Position numbers and translations under genes: made by a program. Below, piece after piece: positions 45,814 through 56,882 of a DNA stretch of 64,000 nt. The notes below the pieces were generated by a model. It was not told the DNA's origin and searched no databases. It was given only the letters and a program-made list of their open reading frames with translations. The stretch spans positions 2,931,742-2,995,741 of the forward strand of contig JAMXSV010000028.1 in assembly GCA_027559495.1 (NCBI GenBank). The letters run 5' to 3'. The stretch is from Aurifilum marmelostoma. Its lineage: Eukaryota; Ascomycota; Sordariomycetes; Diaporthales; Cryphonectriaceae. Within the stretch, counting starts at the first letter, position 1; each line of letters begins with the position of its first letter.

Positions 45814-46249
45814 GCACAAGTGGCTGCCCGCTCCTTGGGCATGAAAAATTGAGATTCTTCGTTTTTTTGGGGGGAGGGGTGCTGGTGGATCTGCATGCTT
45901 TATACACTCCTTTTTCGCTCTAAATTTTAGAAATATGGTGCATGGGGCTCGGAAAATCAGAATCGGGTGATTCTGGTATCATGGTAATTCTGGGATTTTG
46001 GCGTTTGAACTGGTGGTGCAGTTGTTATTCCAGCTCTAACAAGATCAAAAACACGTTATTGATGATTGAAAAGTTTCCATCGTTAATTGATGGGCATAGT
46101 TTTTTCCTGGGCCAAGAAATATCGCAATGGATATAGATGCATACTTGAGATCGTTCTCCCAGCTATGACTTCTGGTAATAAATAAGAGAAAGTTGTGCGA
46201 AACGGTACCAAATAACTCAGTGTATTCCGCGTAAACAACTTGTTGCCAA
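45814..46249. other. Intergenic between convergent genes
   Basis: Two 3' flanks. A T/G-rich stretch lies near 45860-45885. No feature is recognised. Confidence 0.6.
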
Positions 46250-47671
46250 TCAAATCCTCTGAGTGTCTGGCCACTCTGCGCGCATGTACTGGTTAGGCCA
46301 CTTGACCTGAACACCAAGATGCTTGGCCGCCCTCAGGACGAACTCGGGCTCTCTGAGGAACTGCCTCGCGATGATGACCACGTCCGCCTTGGACTTGTCC
46401 TCGTACACCTCGGATGAGGTGCCCTGCGAGTCCTTGAAGTCGCCCTTCTCCGGGTCCTCGCCCACAACATACGAGCAGGTGTTCTGCACGATATCTCGAG
46501 CCATCTCGGCGTCGGCGATCATGCCGACGGCGCCGATAAGCAACTTCTTGTTAGTCCCTGCCTTCTTCAGGCTGGCACGGATCTCGCCGGCCAGGTTGAC
46601 CTGATAGTACGGGTGGACCTGGATCTTCTGCTCAAAGGCGTTACCGCCGGACGAGACATCGAGGAGGTCGACGCCTAGATCCGGGAGCAGGTGGGCCAGC
46701 CGGATGCTCTGCGGCATGTCCCAGGTCTCCTTGCCCGTCCACTCCATCCACTCGGTGGCGGAGATGCGGACAAAGAGGGGCATCGTGTCCGGGATGACGG
46801 CCCGGACGGTCTTGATGATCTCGACCAGGAAACGGATGCGGTTCTCAAAGCTGCCGCCGTATTCATCGGTTCGTTTCTGCCAATCAGGTTAGTAGACTAC
46901 GGCAGGCCAAGAAAGGCGGAACAGAAAGAGATAGCACAGCTAGCACAGACTACTCACATTGCTGAGAGGCGACATGAATGAAGCCTGAAGATATCCATGT
47001 GCCCCATGAATCTCAATCACATCAAAGCCGGCCTCGACAGCTCTCTTAGCCGCAGCCCCAAACGCCTCCACCGTCTCCCGGATCTGCTCGATCGTCATCT
47101 CCTTCACCTCCGGATACGTCTTCGAGAACGGAATCGGGCTGGGGCCCCAGACATTGTCAGGCCAGCCGCCCACATCCTCACCCGCGACGTGAGGCTTGCC
47201 CCTCTGCCCATGCCACGGCGCCAGCGTGCTCGCCTTGCGGCCAGCGTGGCTCAGCTGGATGCCGACCTTTTGGCCCTGCGAGTGGACATAATCCGTGATG
47301 CGCCGCAGGGGCGCGATTTGGCTGTCCTTCCACAGGCCCGAGTCCTCGGGCGAGATGCGCCCATTGGCGAGGACCGCCGTGGCCTCGACGATGGTGAGGG
47401 CGGCGCCGCGCGCGCTCAGGGTGCCCAAATGCACAAGGTGCCAGTCCGTCAGGTGGCCGTCGTCGGCAGAGTATTGGCACATAGGCGACACCACGAAGCG
47501 GTTGGTCAGAGTGACGCTGCGGATGGTGAGGGGATGAAAGAGCGTGGGCACCTTGTGTGGTTCCTTGGGGTCCCAAGCTGTGGCCGTTCCCGCGGGAGGG
47601 TCTTGAGCTGGCGTGTAGAAGGGAACGCCCTGTGCGGGCTTGCTTGCGGTTGCTTTGATGAGGGTAGCCAT
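46250..47671 (-). CDS. NADH:flavin oxidoreductase, old yellow enzyme, YqjM-like class
   Basis: Two exons (47671-46958 and 46876-46250; intron 81 bases) give 446 residues. It is an FMN-dependent ene-reductase of TIM-barrel fold. Visible motifs: SPMCQYSADDG with Cys65 (the flavin-tuning cysteine of YqjM-type enzymes), SHAGRK around His142, HGAHGYL at 222-228, KRTDEYGGS at the exon 2 start (phosphate/FMN loop), RISATEWMEW, and ADVVIIARQFLREPEF near the end. Classical yeast OYEs lack that cysteine. It reduces activated C=C bonds of enones and nitro compounds with NAD(P)H. The ATG at 47671 matches the family N-terminus; an in-frame ATG at 47788 would add 39 residues with no family match. Confidence 0.92.
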
Positions 47672-50230
47672 GATGTTGTTGACACTGGGGAAGGATGATA
47701 CAGTAACTATGTAATGTGATGTTTTTTGAGAATTGTGAATAGTTTTCCTTGGGTGATGCAGTGGTCTAATTTTCAAAGAGTCGAGCATACACTTGTTAGG
47801 CTCAGATGTTGATTCATTCCTCAGACACCCTCTTTATATTGGACGATATTGAGACACTGCATAGATCGCCTCACGCAGCCTGATAGGCATTTCATTCCTC
47901 CAGTATGTCGTCCGAGACGTAACTAGGAGCTTAGTAATGGCTGTGCATGCACTGTATTAATAGTGTGCGGGTAGGCGGGAGGTTTCCCCCGCTCCTGTTG
48001 TTCTGCAGCACCTATGTCTTGTCGATTGTCGGTCCTATCGACCTTCCAATGTTGTTCAAGGAGGTGCATCGAAATTTATGCTTACAGCATTAATAGGTTT
48101 TGGTGATTAAGCTTGTCCAAGAGGGGATCAACGTTCAGATACTAAGGTTAGTGCAAATTTCCATTCATTACGTTCTGCTGCGTCTCTCGCGTTCTCTCAA
48201 CATCTCAACCCGGGAGCCGCAGAGGTCTCTGGTGTAGTTACTTACCGTGATGAGCAACATCTGACCGTCGAATACTTGTTCGTTTTTACTTGCTGGCCGA
48301 GATGCCGATCCTCTCACACACATTTCTTACTAATATCCGACAGCTGGACGGGCCGATAAGGGACTTCTTGAGATTCCTATATGGAACCGGCATCACTGGC
48401 CTCAGTCTCTTCTCTTCTTGTCTCGTGGTTCACGTCAACGTGGGTGTGTTCGTCTCATTATTGCAGCCCACAATTCTCGTGGCTGGGCTGAAGAAGGCGT
48501 GGATCAGCGGGCAGTCCATATTTACTTGAGCACGGATGGAGATGGAATTACTCAGGAGAGTCAGGATATGTATCAAGACCTTTGTCGAGATTGTGTCATG
48601 TATGACAATCCATGTTCCTCACGGCTGAGGTCAGTGTCGAGGACAGTCGTCATTACATAGCAGCGTGGACACTCTCGTGGTATTCTTCAGCAAGCAAGGC
48701 TGAGCTCGAGCGTGTAATTTACTTCCGGGCAGATAGTCCCAAGAGACCCTTGGAGTCAGCATTTGATAGTATGGTTCTCGGAGCAGGGCAATGCATGTTA
48801 TTCATTTTATGAACATCCACATCGGACATAAAACGCATCTAATCTTGTCAAGTGACAGGGCCTCGCATCCTCAGGCTAAGCTGGAAGGGCAAATGGCGGC
48901 TCTAGTAGATATGAACAAAAGCATATCATGCTAAGAAATAACTAGACAGTTGGTGAAGGAACATCGTGCGGTGTACCAGTACCATCTCTTGAGTCGTGCC
49001 CAGGCTTTCCCTAATCTCGCGTCCGTGCCTCTCTCTGGCTATGCCTGCTGCAAGGATTGGACTTGTAGAGCACGGTCCTAAGGACAAGCAATGGGTGTTA
49101 TACTTGAGTATAGTATGCCCCGAATTAGTGGAGTTAGTCACCACTTCTCCGCAGTGATTTGTCCATGCGTTTCGGCCTGCGACACACCTCCCAATGACCT
49201 TGACTCAGACCCGGTGCAAGGTTGTGCAGTACCGTGTTATATAAACATAGATGGCCGTGCTTAGTACTCACTTATGCAAGCGCTACGTAGCGAGAGCCGT
49301 AATAATAGTGGACACAAAAGAACCCCTCGCGCTATATGATTTCCCAGAGATCTATAAGCCACGTTCGAGCCTTTTGCTGATCTCTCACCGGAAGCTCACC
49401 CATTTTCCGGTTAACCTCTCGAGGGCACAACCAGACCTTCTGGCAACACGGATGCGAACCTGCACTTCCCCCGTTTCAAGTGCCCGGACAGGAGCGGAGC
49501 GCAGTGCTGCAGTACCACATACCCAGAACGGCAACGAATCGCGACAAGACTTCTGTCCGGGATACATTTAAGATTCTTTCGTGACATGGGTCAGAGGAAT
49601 CCTAAGCGAGAATTGAAACGATTCGATTTGCAAAAGCCTCCGCCATGTGGTTGGAACTAGCTTAGTGGAGCAGTAGGTAGCCAGGGAAAAAAAAGGGAAG
49701 GGAAAAAGAAGATCTCGAAGCTTGGAAGATACCTAGATTTGTGTCCCGCACCCCTACCCCTTGCTTCCAACCTGGTCGGGGACTTCGTGGCTTGTGGATA
49801 TCAACCTCGACGATCGCTCTTCTTTGACGAGAGCTAAAACTCCCTCAGCCCTGAAGCCCGCTTGCTGGGTCACCTCCTGCGGATCATTGCAACGGTCAGA
49901 GTGTGGGGCTCGATACATCAGGTCGAGAAACAAAAGATCTCCTGGCCCGGTCTCCCCTCCCCTCAGAGAGGCGTCTTATGGGTGAGTTTTGTTGTGCGGT
50001 CTAATTACCTATTGAATAATGTGCACTTGCTGGCCAGGCTGCGTCTTTTGAGCCCATTTCCTCTTCTTACAGAGAGATTTCCATTTGTGAGAAAAGGACA
50101 GGGTTGCGGGCTATCCTCATCAAAACCTAGGTCTTCTTTTCTGCGGGCGTGGACGCCTCAATCAGCAGTCGACGACGAATGCGATCTGAACATTACAAGT
50201 CGGAGCGCTCGATTTTCTATACATGCCAGC
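47672..50230. other. Gene-poor interval; no gene called
   Basis: About 2.6 kb between divergent genes. Short open frames occur around 48290-48812 (plus) but they are broken and match no family I know. A sequence at about 49440-49475 read on the minus strand resembles a tRNA T-arm, but no cloverleaf forms. The region before 50231 is the receptor gene promoter. Confidence 0.5.
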
Positions 50231-50234
50231 ATGA
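50223..50234 (+). promoter_or_regulatory. Three-codon uORF overlapping the receptor start codon
   Basis: ATG CCA GCA TGA ends in a TGA whose first two bases are shared with the start codon at 50231 (ATGA overlap). Terminating ribosomes would be placed on the main start, an arrangement that could allow reinitiation. The arrangement is seen directly; a regulatory effect is inference and depends on where transcription starts. Confidence 0.45.
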
Positions 50235-51920
50235 CGGGATCTCTGTTTGCGTCCATAGGGACGGTCGACAACCTCAATGATCCCACTCCGTTCTTCAACC
50301 ATGCGGCTTCCATGTACGGGGTTGCTATCGCATGCTTGGTATGTTTTCCCCGTCTTTGCTTTTATGCTTTTGTGTCACTTTTATATGCCATTTTCGAGAA
50401 CGGTCGAAATGCTGATCAGTCTTGTAGTCACTTGTGACAATCTGTACAGGCTTCCGATTATACGTCAGGTTTTTCGTGACATGTTGTCCTGGGATAGATG
50501 ATGCTTTTATTATAATGCTTTTTGTGAGTTCAAGTGACCATGTTCGCTCTCTCTCGAGCACCGCTTCATTTCGTCATCTGCGGCGTGCTAATAGAGACAA
50601 AAAGCTATCAACGTGGGTTGCGACTGTTGGCTCGCTTGTTTGTAAGCTCCGACGCGCCTTTATTCTTGATCTTCCCCTGCGATGAAGTTACTGACCTGTT
50701 ATCAAAGTGGTCAATGTAGGATTGGGTAAACACCTCGTGCTACTCGGCGACGATGGTATCAAGAGCTTCTGCCAGGTGTTCTGGTGGTCCAATGGCACAT
50801 ACAACATGTTGGTTCCGCCAGGCCTGATGAAGATACAACCGTCACTTATGCTGACAATCAACCAAACCAGGGCTCTCACTTTCGTCAAATTGTCTCTGCT
50901 CACACAGTATCTGCGGCTGTTCCAGGAGCATGCTCATCTGGCGCTCATGGACAGACGAAGGTATCTCACCATCGGCCTCATCATCGCAACCTCGCTCTGG
51001 GGATTCGCCTATAGTTTTCTGGCCTGGGTGCCATGCGTACCTCTCTCGGGGCTCTGGAACGTAAACGAGACTGCCGTGCGGTACGCCTACGGCTCACAAG
51101 ATATCGACGTGTTTGTGGGGACCTACATTTCGCATGCGACTCTGAACATGGTCCTGGATATCGCCGTGCTTTCAATCCCTGTGTCTACGTGGGGCATGGG
51201 AACCGAGGAAGGGGTGGACAAGAAATCACGCATGGCACTTATTGGACTTTATGCGGTTGGAGCGATGTAAGTCATCCCTTGTTCTATCCAGCTGATAAGC
51301 CACCCCCCCCCCCCTTTTTTTTCCCTTTCTTTCTTTTTTATTTTCTCTGTAGCCTATCGCCATCAGAGAAGAGTGAGTTCTGAGAAGCCCGGCTGACACA
51401 TGCTCCCAGAGTCCTGATATGCTCCGTCGTCCGTTTCGCCGTCGTCCTCGAAACGAGAGCTTCCACGAAACCCGAATTCGACCCCAGCTGGTACGGAGCC
51501 ACGGCAATCGGCCTATCCATCATCGAAGTCAACGTCGCAACGATCGTAGCAGCCCTACCGGTCTTCTGGCCGCATCTTCGGGAGAACCTCGACAAGATCC
51601 TCATCACGCGGGAGGTGGAGATCAGGGTGACGGGCAGCTCGGGCTTCGACCAGCTCGAGAACGACGACAGCCGGAACTCGAAGCGAAAGACGCAGTGGCC
51701 GACGAACTTTACCAAGAACCCGTCGGCTACTACAGAGGTGGTGGCGTTGGGGACCATGAACTCGAATAAAAGCAGCAGTCACGGCACGGACAATGGTCGG
51801 GGCGATTTTGACACGAGTGGTCCGGTGGATGGTAGAGGATCCAGCAAGACTCATAATAGGCTCAAGAGCTCTGTCAGTGTATCCAGCATTAGCAGGGAGA
51901 TCCTCATCAGGAAGTCTTGA
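50231..51920 (+). CDS. Pth11-like/rhodopsin-domain seven-helix membrane protein
   Basis: Five exons: 50231-50338, 50428-50523, 50605-50641, 50708-51266 and 51410-51920, giving 436 residues. The family is the fungal integral membrane domain (Pth11/SAT4-like). Signatures: TGFRLYVRFF then CPGIDDAFIIML at the second helix, VGLGKHL, TFVKLSLLTQYLRLF, a GFAYSFLAWVPCVPLSGLWN loop with Cys and Trp, a DIAVLSIPV helix, SRMALIGLYAVGA, and FAVVLETRASTKPEFDPSWYG before the last helix. No CFEM domain precedes it. The cytosolic tail (about 120 residues) is Ser/Asn-rich. Exon 3 is only 37 bases; its acceptor (50604) was chosen because it keeps the frame and follows a GCTAAT branch-like site. Related proteins sense surfaces or ligands in pathogenic and saprobic fungi; the ligand here is unknown. 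Confidence 0.86.
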
Positions 51921-54444
51921 TTTATATATTTGTTTCTTTTGTACGGCTGTTATTATACAGCAGAGAGGCGTAATGGCCGTGCCCACGATTGGGCGCGTTG
52001 CTGAGGCTGGCCCATTTGAAACAGGACCAAAGCTTGGAAAGGATGCGCTGTGAGACGCATTTGCGGTGTCAACTGTGTTATCTGATCTCCCTTCGTCTCT
52101 CTATATATTATATAATAGCATGTCTATAAACTGCCCATGAATTTACAAGTTCGCAGGTCAGGACAAGTCACCTGAAAGCCATGCCACGGCGTTGGTCCTC
52201 GGGTGTCAGTCAGAAGTTCAGGCAGGATTGCTGGCCTACAAGGCATACTTACCACATCATAACATCACGGCTTCTTGTAAGGCAATTTCTGACAGCCCCG
52301 CCTTCCTCAGACCTCGTGTCCTGCTTTTTGACAACAGGAATCAAACATTTATGGTTTCTTGGAGATCCAGCAGTCATGCCGAGTCGTGTGGGTGGCTTGC
52401 CCCAGTATTGCCCTGTTAGGCTATTGTGGATCCCGGCGTATAAGTCCATTGGTCAGTGTGGGACCTGACCAGAGGATGGGCTCTCCATGTAATATAGGAG
52501 GAAGGTTAATTCTATAGTAAAAATGGGAGACATCACTATATAGATTTTGTATAGATTATAGGGAGGGCGTGGTGAGCTGACTGGCTGTCACACTTGCAGC
52601 TCAATGTACATCCGCGAACTGGATGGTGCGATACAGAGTCGGAGTGTGGAAAGGAAACTGACCATCACACGAAAATGATGAAAGGTGTATCGAGAGATTA
52701 AGTGTTAAGAGGTCTCAGCATATCAGTCAGAACTAGGTGCCAAAGCAATGCTCTGGAAGATAGGGAAGCCTGCTGAGCTGGCAAGGCTTCTGCCTTGAAG
52801 ACAAAAGCGCCATGGGTTGCTGAATGGTTCACAATACGTCCATCGTCGATTCATTTGAATCCGCCCGGATCCTGGCAGACATGATCAAATGTGCAATTAG
52901 CGCATCAAACAACAGACACTCATCTGCCAAGATTCGAGTCTTCTCACCCTGGCCTAGGCTTGACATGGCGAGGACGACAGCCCCTGATAGAATCATCCAA
53001 GGGTTCATGAGTGCTACTAGCTTACTTATTAGGCACTTGTTCGCATCTGCAGTCGTAATGTGGCAGGTACGGGTTCGTACGTCCGAATGGTCACGATGCC
53101 AGCCTCCTGCGAGGTAATTGATGTGCTGCCATTTGTCAATCATGAACTGAGCAATGTCACCAGGGCAGATGGGCTTTGCATTAGTCCTCAGAGATCAGTC
53201 AGCCAGATGGCTCCAGCCCCAACTTCGCTCCGAATACTTATTGTCTTGGCAGCCCAATAGCCACTGGGGCTTATGATGGCTCCTCCAAGACAGGTTGATG
53301 ATGATGGAGTGAGTTCAGCTTGCAGTCCTTCGACTATTAGTAGGCCATGATCAAGTCACGTAAGACCAGTAGCGCAGCCTTTGATTTCTGCCGTTCACGG
53401 TTCCTGCAGGTGAGAATTTTAAGGTTTGACTCTTGACAGGAGGGGTCGGTCGCGAGGGCACAGCACGAGGAACCGCCTCCGTGCATGAGGCTGAAGCGAA
53501 GAACGCGCGCAGAAGCCCACCAACGAGCCAATCATATCAAACCGGCCACCGACGTTGCTGGTCGTTGTGTGACCCAAATCTAGTCCTCGGTCAAACTAGG
53601 GAGACCGACTTCCGAGACTACGTCGGACAAGTTCAGTCCAATTAGCTAATGCTATTTTTGCAGTGTTCTCGTGATCAATTTTGTAGCCAATTATGGTCTT
53701 CAGATGGAAAGCTCTATTCGGGGAAAGCATCACTACTCATTGATTGATGCTCTGAGAGTTTCGTACTACTGCGCAAGATGCGCATTGCGCGTGGGTGTGT
53801 TGAAATACTTCTCGCCCTTCGACCGGCTATGTGTGCCTACGTACCTCTTGAGACTAGGTAGTCAAAAGTAATTCTGCCCGGGCTAAGCACTTTCTAACAA
53901 ATAAATCTCATGAGCTAGTCACCAGGATGTCAGGAAAGCAAGTCATGGTGATCCTGCCGACCATGCTCTATAAAGTAAAGGGCAGCAAAGCTATGCAAGT
54001 TATCGGCATCAATACCCTGGGATGAGAACGGCAATGACCGAGTTCCGGGGCACTTCAGGACCGTTTTGATACCATCACGCGTAAGACACACATATGACTC
54101 GGACAAATGTTGAACAAAACAGTGTGCTGAGGCCACCCGCGAGCCCTTCATGGTGCACGTCGGTCAGAAGCCGAGGTGGGCACCACACATGCATCCTACG
54201 GAGTCTCGTTGGCTCGTTGAGTTCAATAGCCAACATTATATAGGGATGGAAGGATTGGGATGATGATATTGTATGGTAATGGAAACAGGAAAGTGTGCTC
54301 ATGGGCTGCATTGTGGCAAGTGAACCAGCTCTTGACACAAACATATATAAACCTACGAGATTGTCCTGCCTCAAGTGAATAAGTTGTCTCCCAAAATAAA
54401 AAGTCAGGCTCTGTAAAGTGAAGAAAGAAATTCATACCATCAAT
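51921..54444. other. Gene-poor interval; possible coding relic on the minus strand
   Basis: About 2.5 kb. On the minus strand between about 53060 and 53330 one frame reads as plausible protein (for example CLGGAIISPSGYWAAKTI) but is interrupted by stops and I cannot name a family. Nothing else is supportable; there is no complete gene. Confidence 0.45.
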
Positions 54445-54867
54445 ATGCACTTCTCCTACCTCGTCCTTCCCTTGCTCCCTCTCACGGCCCTGGCCGCAGT
54501 CAACGGCCACTGCTCCGGAACGGCGACAGGCGAATACCTCGAGTATGGGATCTGCATCTCCACAACCACCTGCAACAACTACGACGGCTCCTACATCACC
54601 GGAGGCTGCCCCAATGACCCCAGCAACATCAAGTGCTGCGTGGTCGGCCTCGAGGATTCTTCGGCGACTGATCCTTGTGGTGGCGTCTCTTACTGCTCGT
54701 GGAATAATCTGCACTGCAGTGGATCTTATGTTCCTGGTCAGAACACCCCTCTCTGCGCATGGAACCAGCACGAGAATTCAACTTCCTTTTCTTTTTTATG
54801 TGCTGACAATCGTATTTCTTCAGGTTATTGCCCTGGCGGGGCGAGCTATGAGTGTTGCAATGAGTGA
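54445..54867 (+). CDS. Small secreted Cys-rich protein (wall-lytic-enzyme-type N-terminal domain, stand-alone)
   Basis: The start is the ATG at 54445; the earlier frame start is only a GTG. Residues 1-17 are a signal peptide (MHFSYLVLPLLPLTALA). Two Cys-rich repeats follow: CSGTATGEYLEYGICIS...CPNDPSNIKCC and CGGVSYCSWNNLHCSGSYVPG-YCPGGASYECC. In fungi this type of repeat often precedes catalytic lysozyme or NlpC/P60-like domains; here no catalytic domain follows. An intron 54737-54823 (GTCAGA donor, CTGAC branch-like site, TTCAG acceptor) restores the second CxGYCPG motif and gives 111 residues. Unspliced, the frame stays open and would give 140 residues. It could be an effector-like or wall-binding protein; function unknown. 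Confidence 0.75.
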   Translation: MHFSYLVLPLLPLTALAAVNGHCSGTATGEYLEYGICISTTTCNNYDGSYITGGCPNDPSNIKCCVVGLEDSSATDPCGGVSYCSWNNLHCSGSYVPGQNTPLCAWNQHENSTSFSFLCADNRISSGYCPGGASYECCNE

Positions 54868-55055
54868 GGAATGGTACTCATCCTGGATTCAGGCCACAAC
54901 ATGAAGGACAGATCCTGGAGCAAATATTCGAGGTCAGAGATAGGACTAATAACGAGTAGCTAAAAAGCAGAGAATGCTATCATATCTCCTGTTGTTCTGA
55001 ATAGTCGTGAACAATCATCTACTGGTGCCTATGAACATGGCGCAGAGACCAATCG

Positions 55056-56021
55056 CTACTTTACTTTGAGCAGGTTTTGCGCATTCTTATACGCAATCAT
55101 GGCAAACTGCTCTTCATCCACCAGCCCGCTCTTCTGCAGAGCCTGCATGAAAGCCAAGCCCTCTTCGTTCGAGGTGAAGGGATAGTCCACACTATAAAGT
55201 ATGTGGTCAACCCCGGTATTCCTCAGGATGGTCCCCAGCGGGTCCAGACTCCAGACCCCACTCGTAGTGATCCAGATGTTCTCGGCATAGACGGTGTTGA
55301 AATTCCTCTTGAGGTCCTTGAAGCCGCCCAGCTTCTCGGTCCAGGCCACACGGTCGAGGAACGTGGGCAGAGACGAGCCAAAGTGGCCCACGATCAGCTT
55401 GAGCCGCGGGAACTTGTCAAACACCCCCGCCGCGAAGAGGCGCAGCACGTGCGTGGCGACCTCAGCGTGCCAGCCGTACGAAAAGGTCCCCAGCAGGGCG
55501 CTGTCGACGGACGAGAAGCTGCCGTTGTACAGAACGTCCGTCATGCCCTGGCTCGGCGTCGCCGGGTGCAGGTAGACAGGGACGTCGAGCGCCTCGGCCG
55601 TGGCCCAGAAATACTCCTGGTACTCGGGCCCGTCATAAAAGGTGCCGTTGGCGTGGTTTCCGACCAGAGTCCCGACGAGGCCTAGTTCCTGCACACTTCG
55701 CATGAGCTCGGCGGCGATGGCATCAGGTGTGGCCATGGGCAGGGCGGCGAAGCCCGAGAGGCGGTCTGGGTTGGCCCTGCAGGCCTCGGCGAGTTGGTCG
55801 TTGGTGTCGCTAGCCTGCTGCGGCGTGAAGACTGCGGGGATGTGCGAGACCACCTGGCGTGCCACGTTGTTGTCGTTCATGCTCTGAAGTCGGAGGGGGC
55901 CGAGATCCGGGAGGCGACTGACGGCCTCGGGGAAGAAGTTACCTCCCACACCGGGCGCTTGCGCTGGACCTGATGCCGCCCCGGTGAAGTGCTCCTCGAG
56001 AGTGATGAAAGGTGGCAGCAT
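55056..56021 (-). CDS. Amidohydrolase-2 family metal-dependent decarboxylase-like protein
   Basis: A single exon of 321 residues. The ATG at 56021 is used because the frame upstream has only a TTG. Family: ACMSD/gamma-resorcylate decarboxylase (amidohydrolase 2), TIM barrel. Metal-ligand and catalytic positions are intact: LEEHF with Glu9 and His11, YLHPATP with His152, VGHFGSSLP with His213, and YSVDYPF with Asp279. Known members remove carboxyl groups from hydroxybenzoates, 5-carboxyuracil or aminocarboxymuconate semialdehyde without oxygen. The exact substrate cannot be read from the sequence. Divergent from an MFS transporter gene 861 bases away, which suggests uptake or export of the same aromatic acid. 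Confidence 0.9.
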   Translation of the reverse strand: MLPPFITLEEHFTGAASGPAQAPGVGGNFFPEAVSRLPDLGPLRLQSMNDNNVARQVVSHIPAVFTPQQASDTNDQLAEACRANPDRLSGFAALPMATPDAIAAELMRSVQELGLVGTLVGNHANGTFYDGPEYQEYFWATAEALDVPVYLHPATPSQGMTDVLYNGSFSSVDSALLGTFSYGWHAEVATHVLRLFAAGVFDKFPRLKLIVGHFGSSLPTFLDRVAWTEKLGGFKDLKRNFNTVYAENIWITTSGVWSLDPLGTILRNTGVDHILYSVDYPFTSNEEGLAFMQALQKSGLVDEEQFAMIAYKNAQNLLKVK

Positions 56022-56882
56022 TTTTGACAAAATTGTCAGCGAAAAGGTTTCTGAGAAGGGGAAAGCAGATGGTCTGTAATTTCCTGTCAGTTAGGGGTTC
56101 AATGATGATATATGATGACCCTTTGCTATCAGAGATGGCCAGTGTCTCCACCACTACCGTCCGATTTGTCTTTTTATACTTTATACTATATTAACTCTCC
56201 ATAGGAACCATACACATCTTCCCGGATGTAGGATGCACGTAAGCAATAAACATGACAGCATTCGCGATTCGACATCGGTACGTTCTTGGCAGGTGATCAG
56301 AGCGTGCGTGCAAAGACAGTGCAAGATCGCGAATGGCGAAGCCCGACCGAGGTCTTGGCTCACCGTATCACAAGAGCTTGATGAAATGCTGCTGACGCAG
56401 ATGTACAAGATAATTTCCAATCCAAGAGAAAACATTCTTGTAGTCGTATCTGCTCTCAAGTCGCCGTATCTGGCCCCCTGCCGACTCTGCGCGGCGCCGA
56501 CCCTTGGCCCGAGCCCAATGCATCTCGGAGGTACGGCACAGCCGTGAGGAGAACCTTGCCGATAACATCACCAAGCCTATCATCATTGGCCACAATGTCA
56601 GTGTCTTGATGGGTTGCGGGGAAGATGGGGTAGGGGATGGTCCTGTTTTTCACCAGGGAAAACAAAGGAAGTCCGACAGAAATGCAGGCGACCTCCAAGA
56701 ACAGGGACTCAAAGTTGGCTTGGCCCGTACGATTTTTGAAGGCGATACAGTAATACATGGTGGACCACACGACATCCCAGAGGCTCCAAACTATCGGCGC
56801 TCCTCGCAAACGCCGTGCCGGTCTGTTGTCTGCGGAACAGAGCAGCGTTCTGGATCCATGCCGTGCAGCATCGACCACCGCC
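56022..56882. other. Divergent promoter between amidohydrolase and MFS genes
   Basis: An 861-base shared upstream region. Open frames here (for example 56504-56950 plus, 56456-56884 minus) overlap each other and show no family resemblance. No regulatory motif is firmly identified. Confidence 0.55.

Noticed and set aside
46957..47788. Longer start for the ene-reductase at 47788
   Set aside because: The 39 extra residues have no family match; the ATG at 47671 matches the usual N-terminus.
48290..48812. Short adjacent plus-strand frames suggesting a small gene
   Set aside because: Frames are broken, give no family match and have no convincing intron joining them.
49440..49510. tRNA-Ser-like sequence on the minus strand (GGTTCGCATCC T-loop, CTTGAAA anticodon-loop-like)
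   Set aside because: Anticodon and T stems do not pair and no acceptor stem is found; probably chance, or a very old relic.
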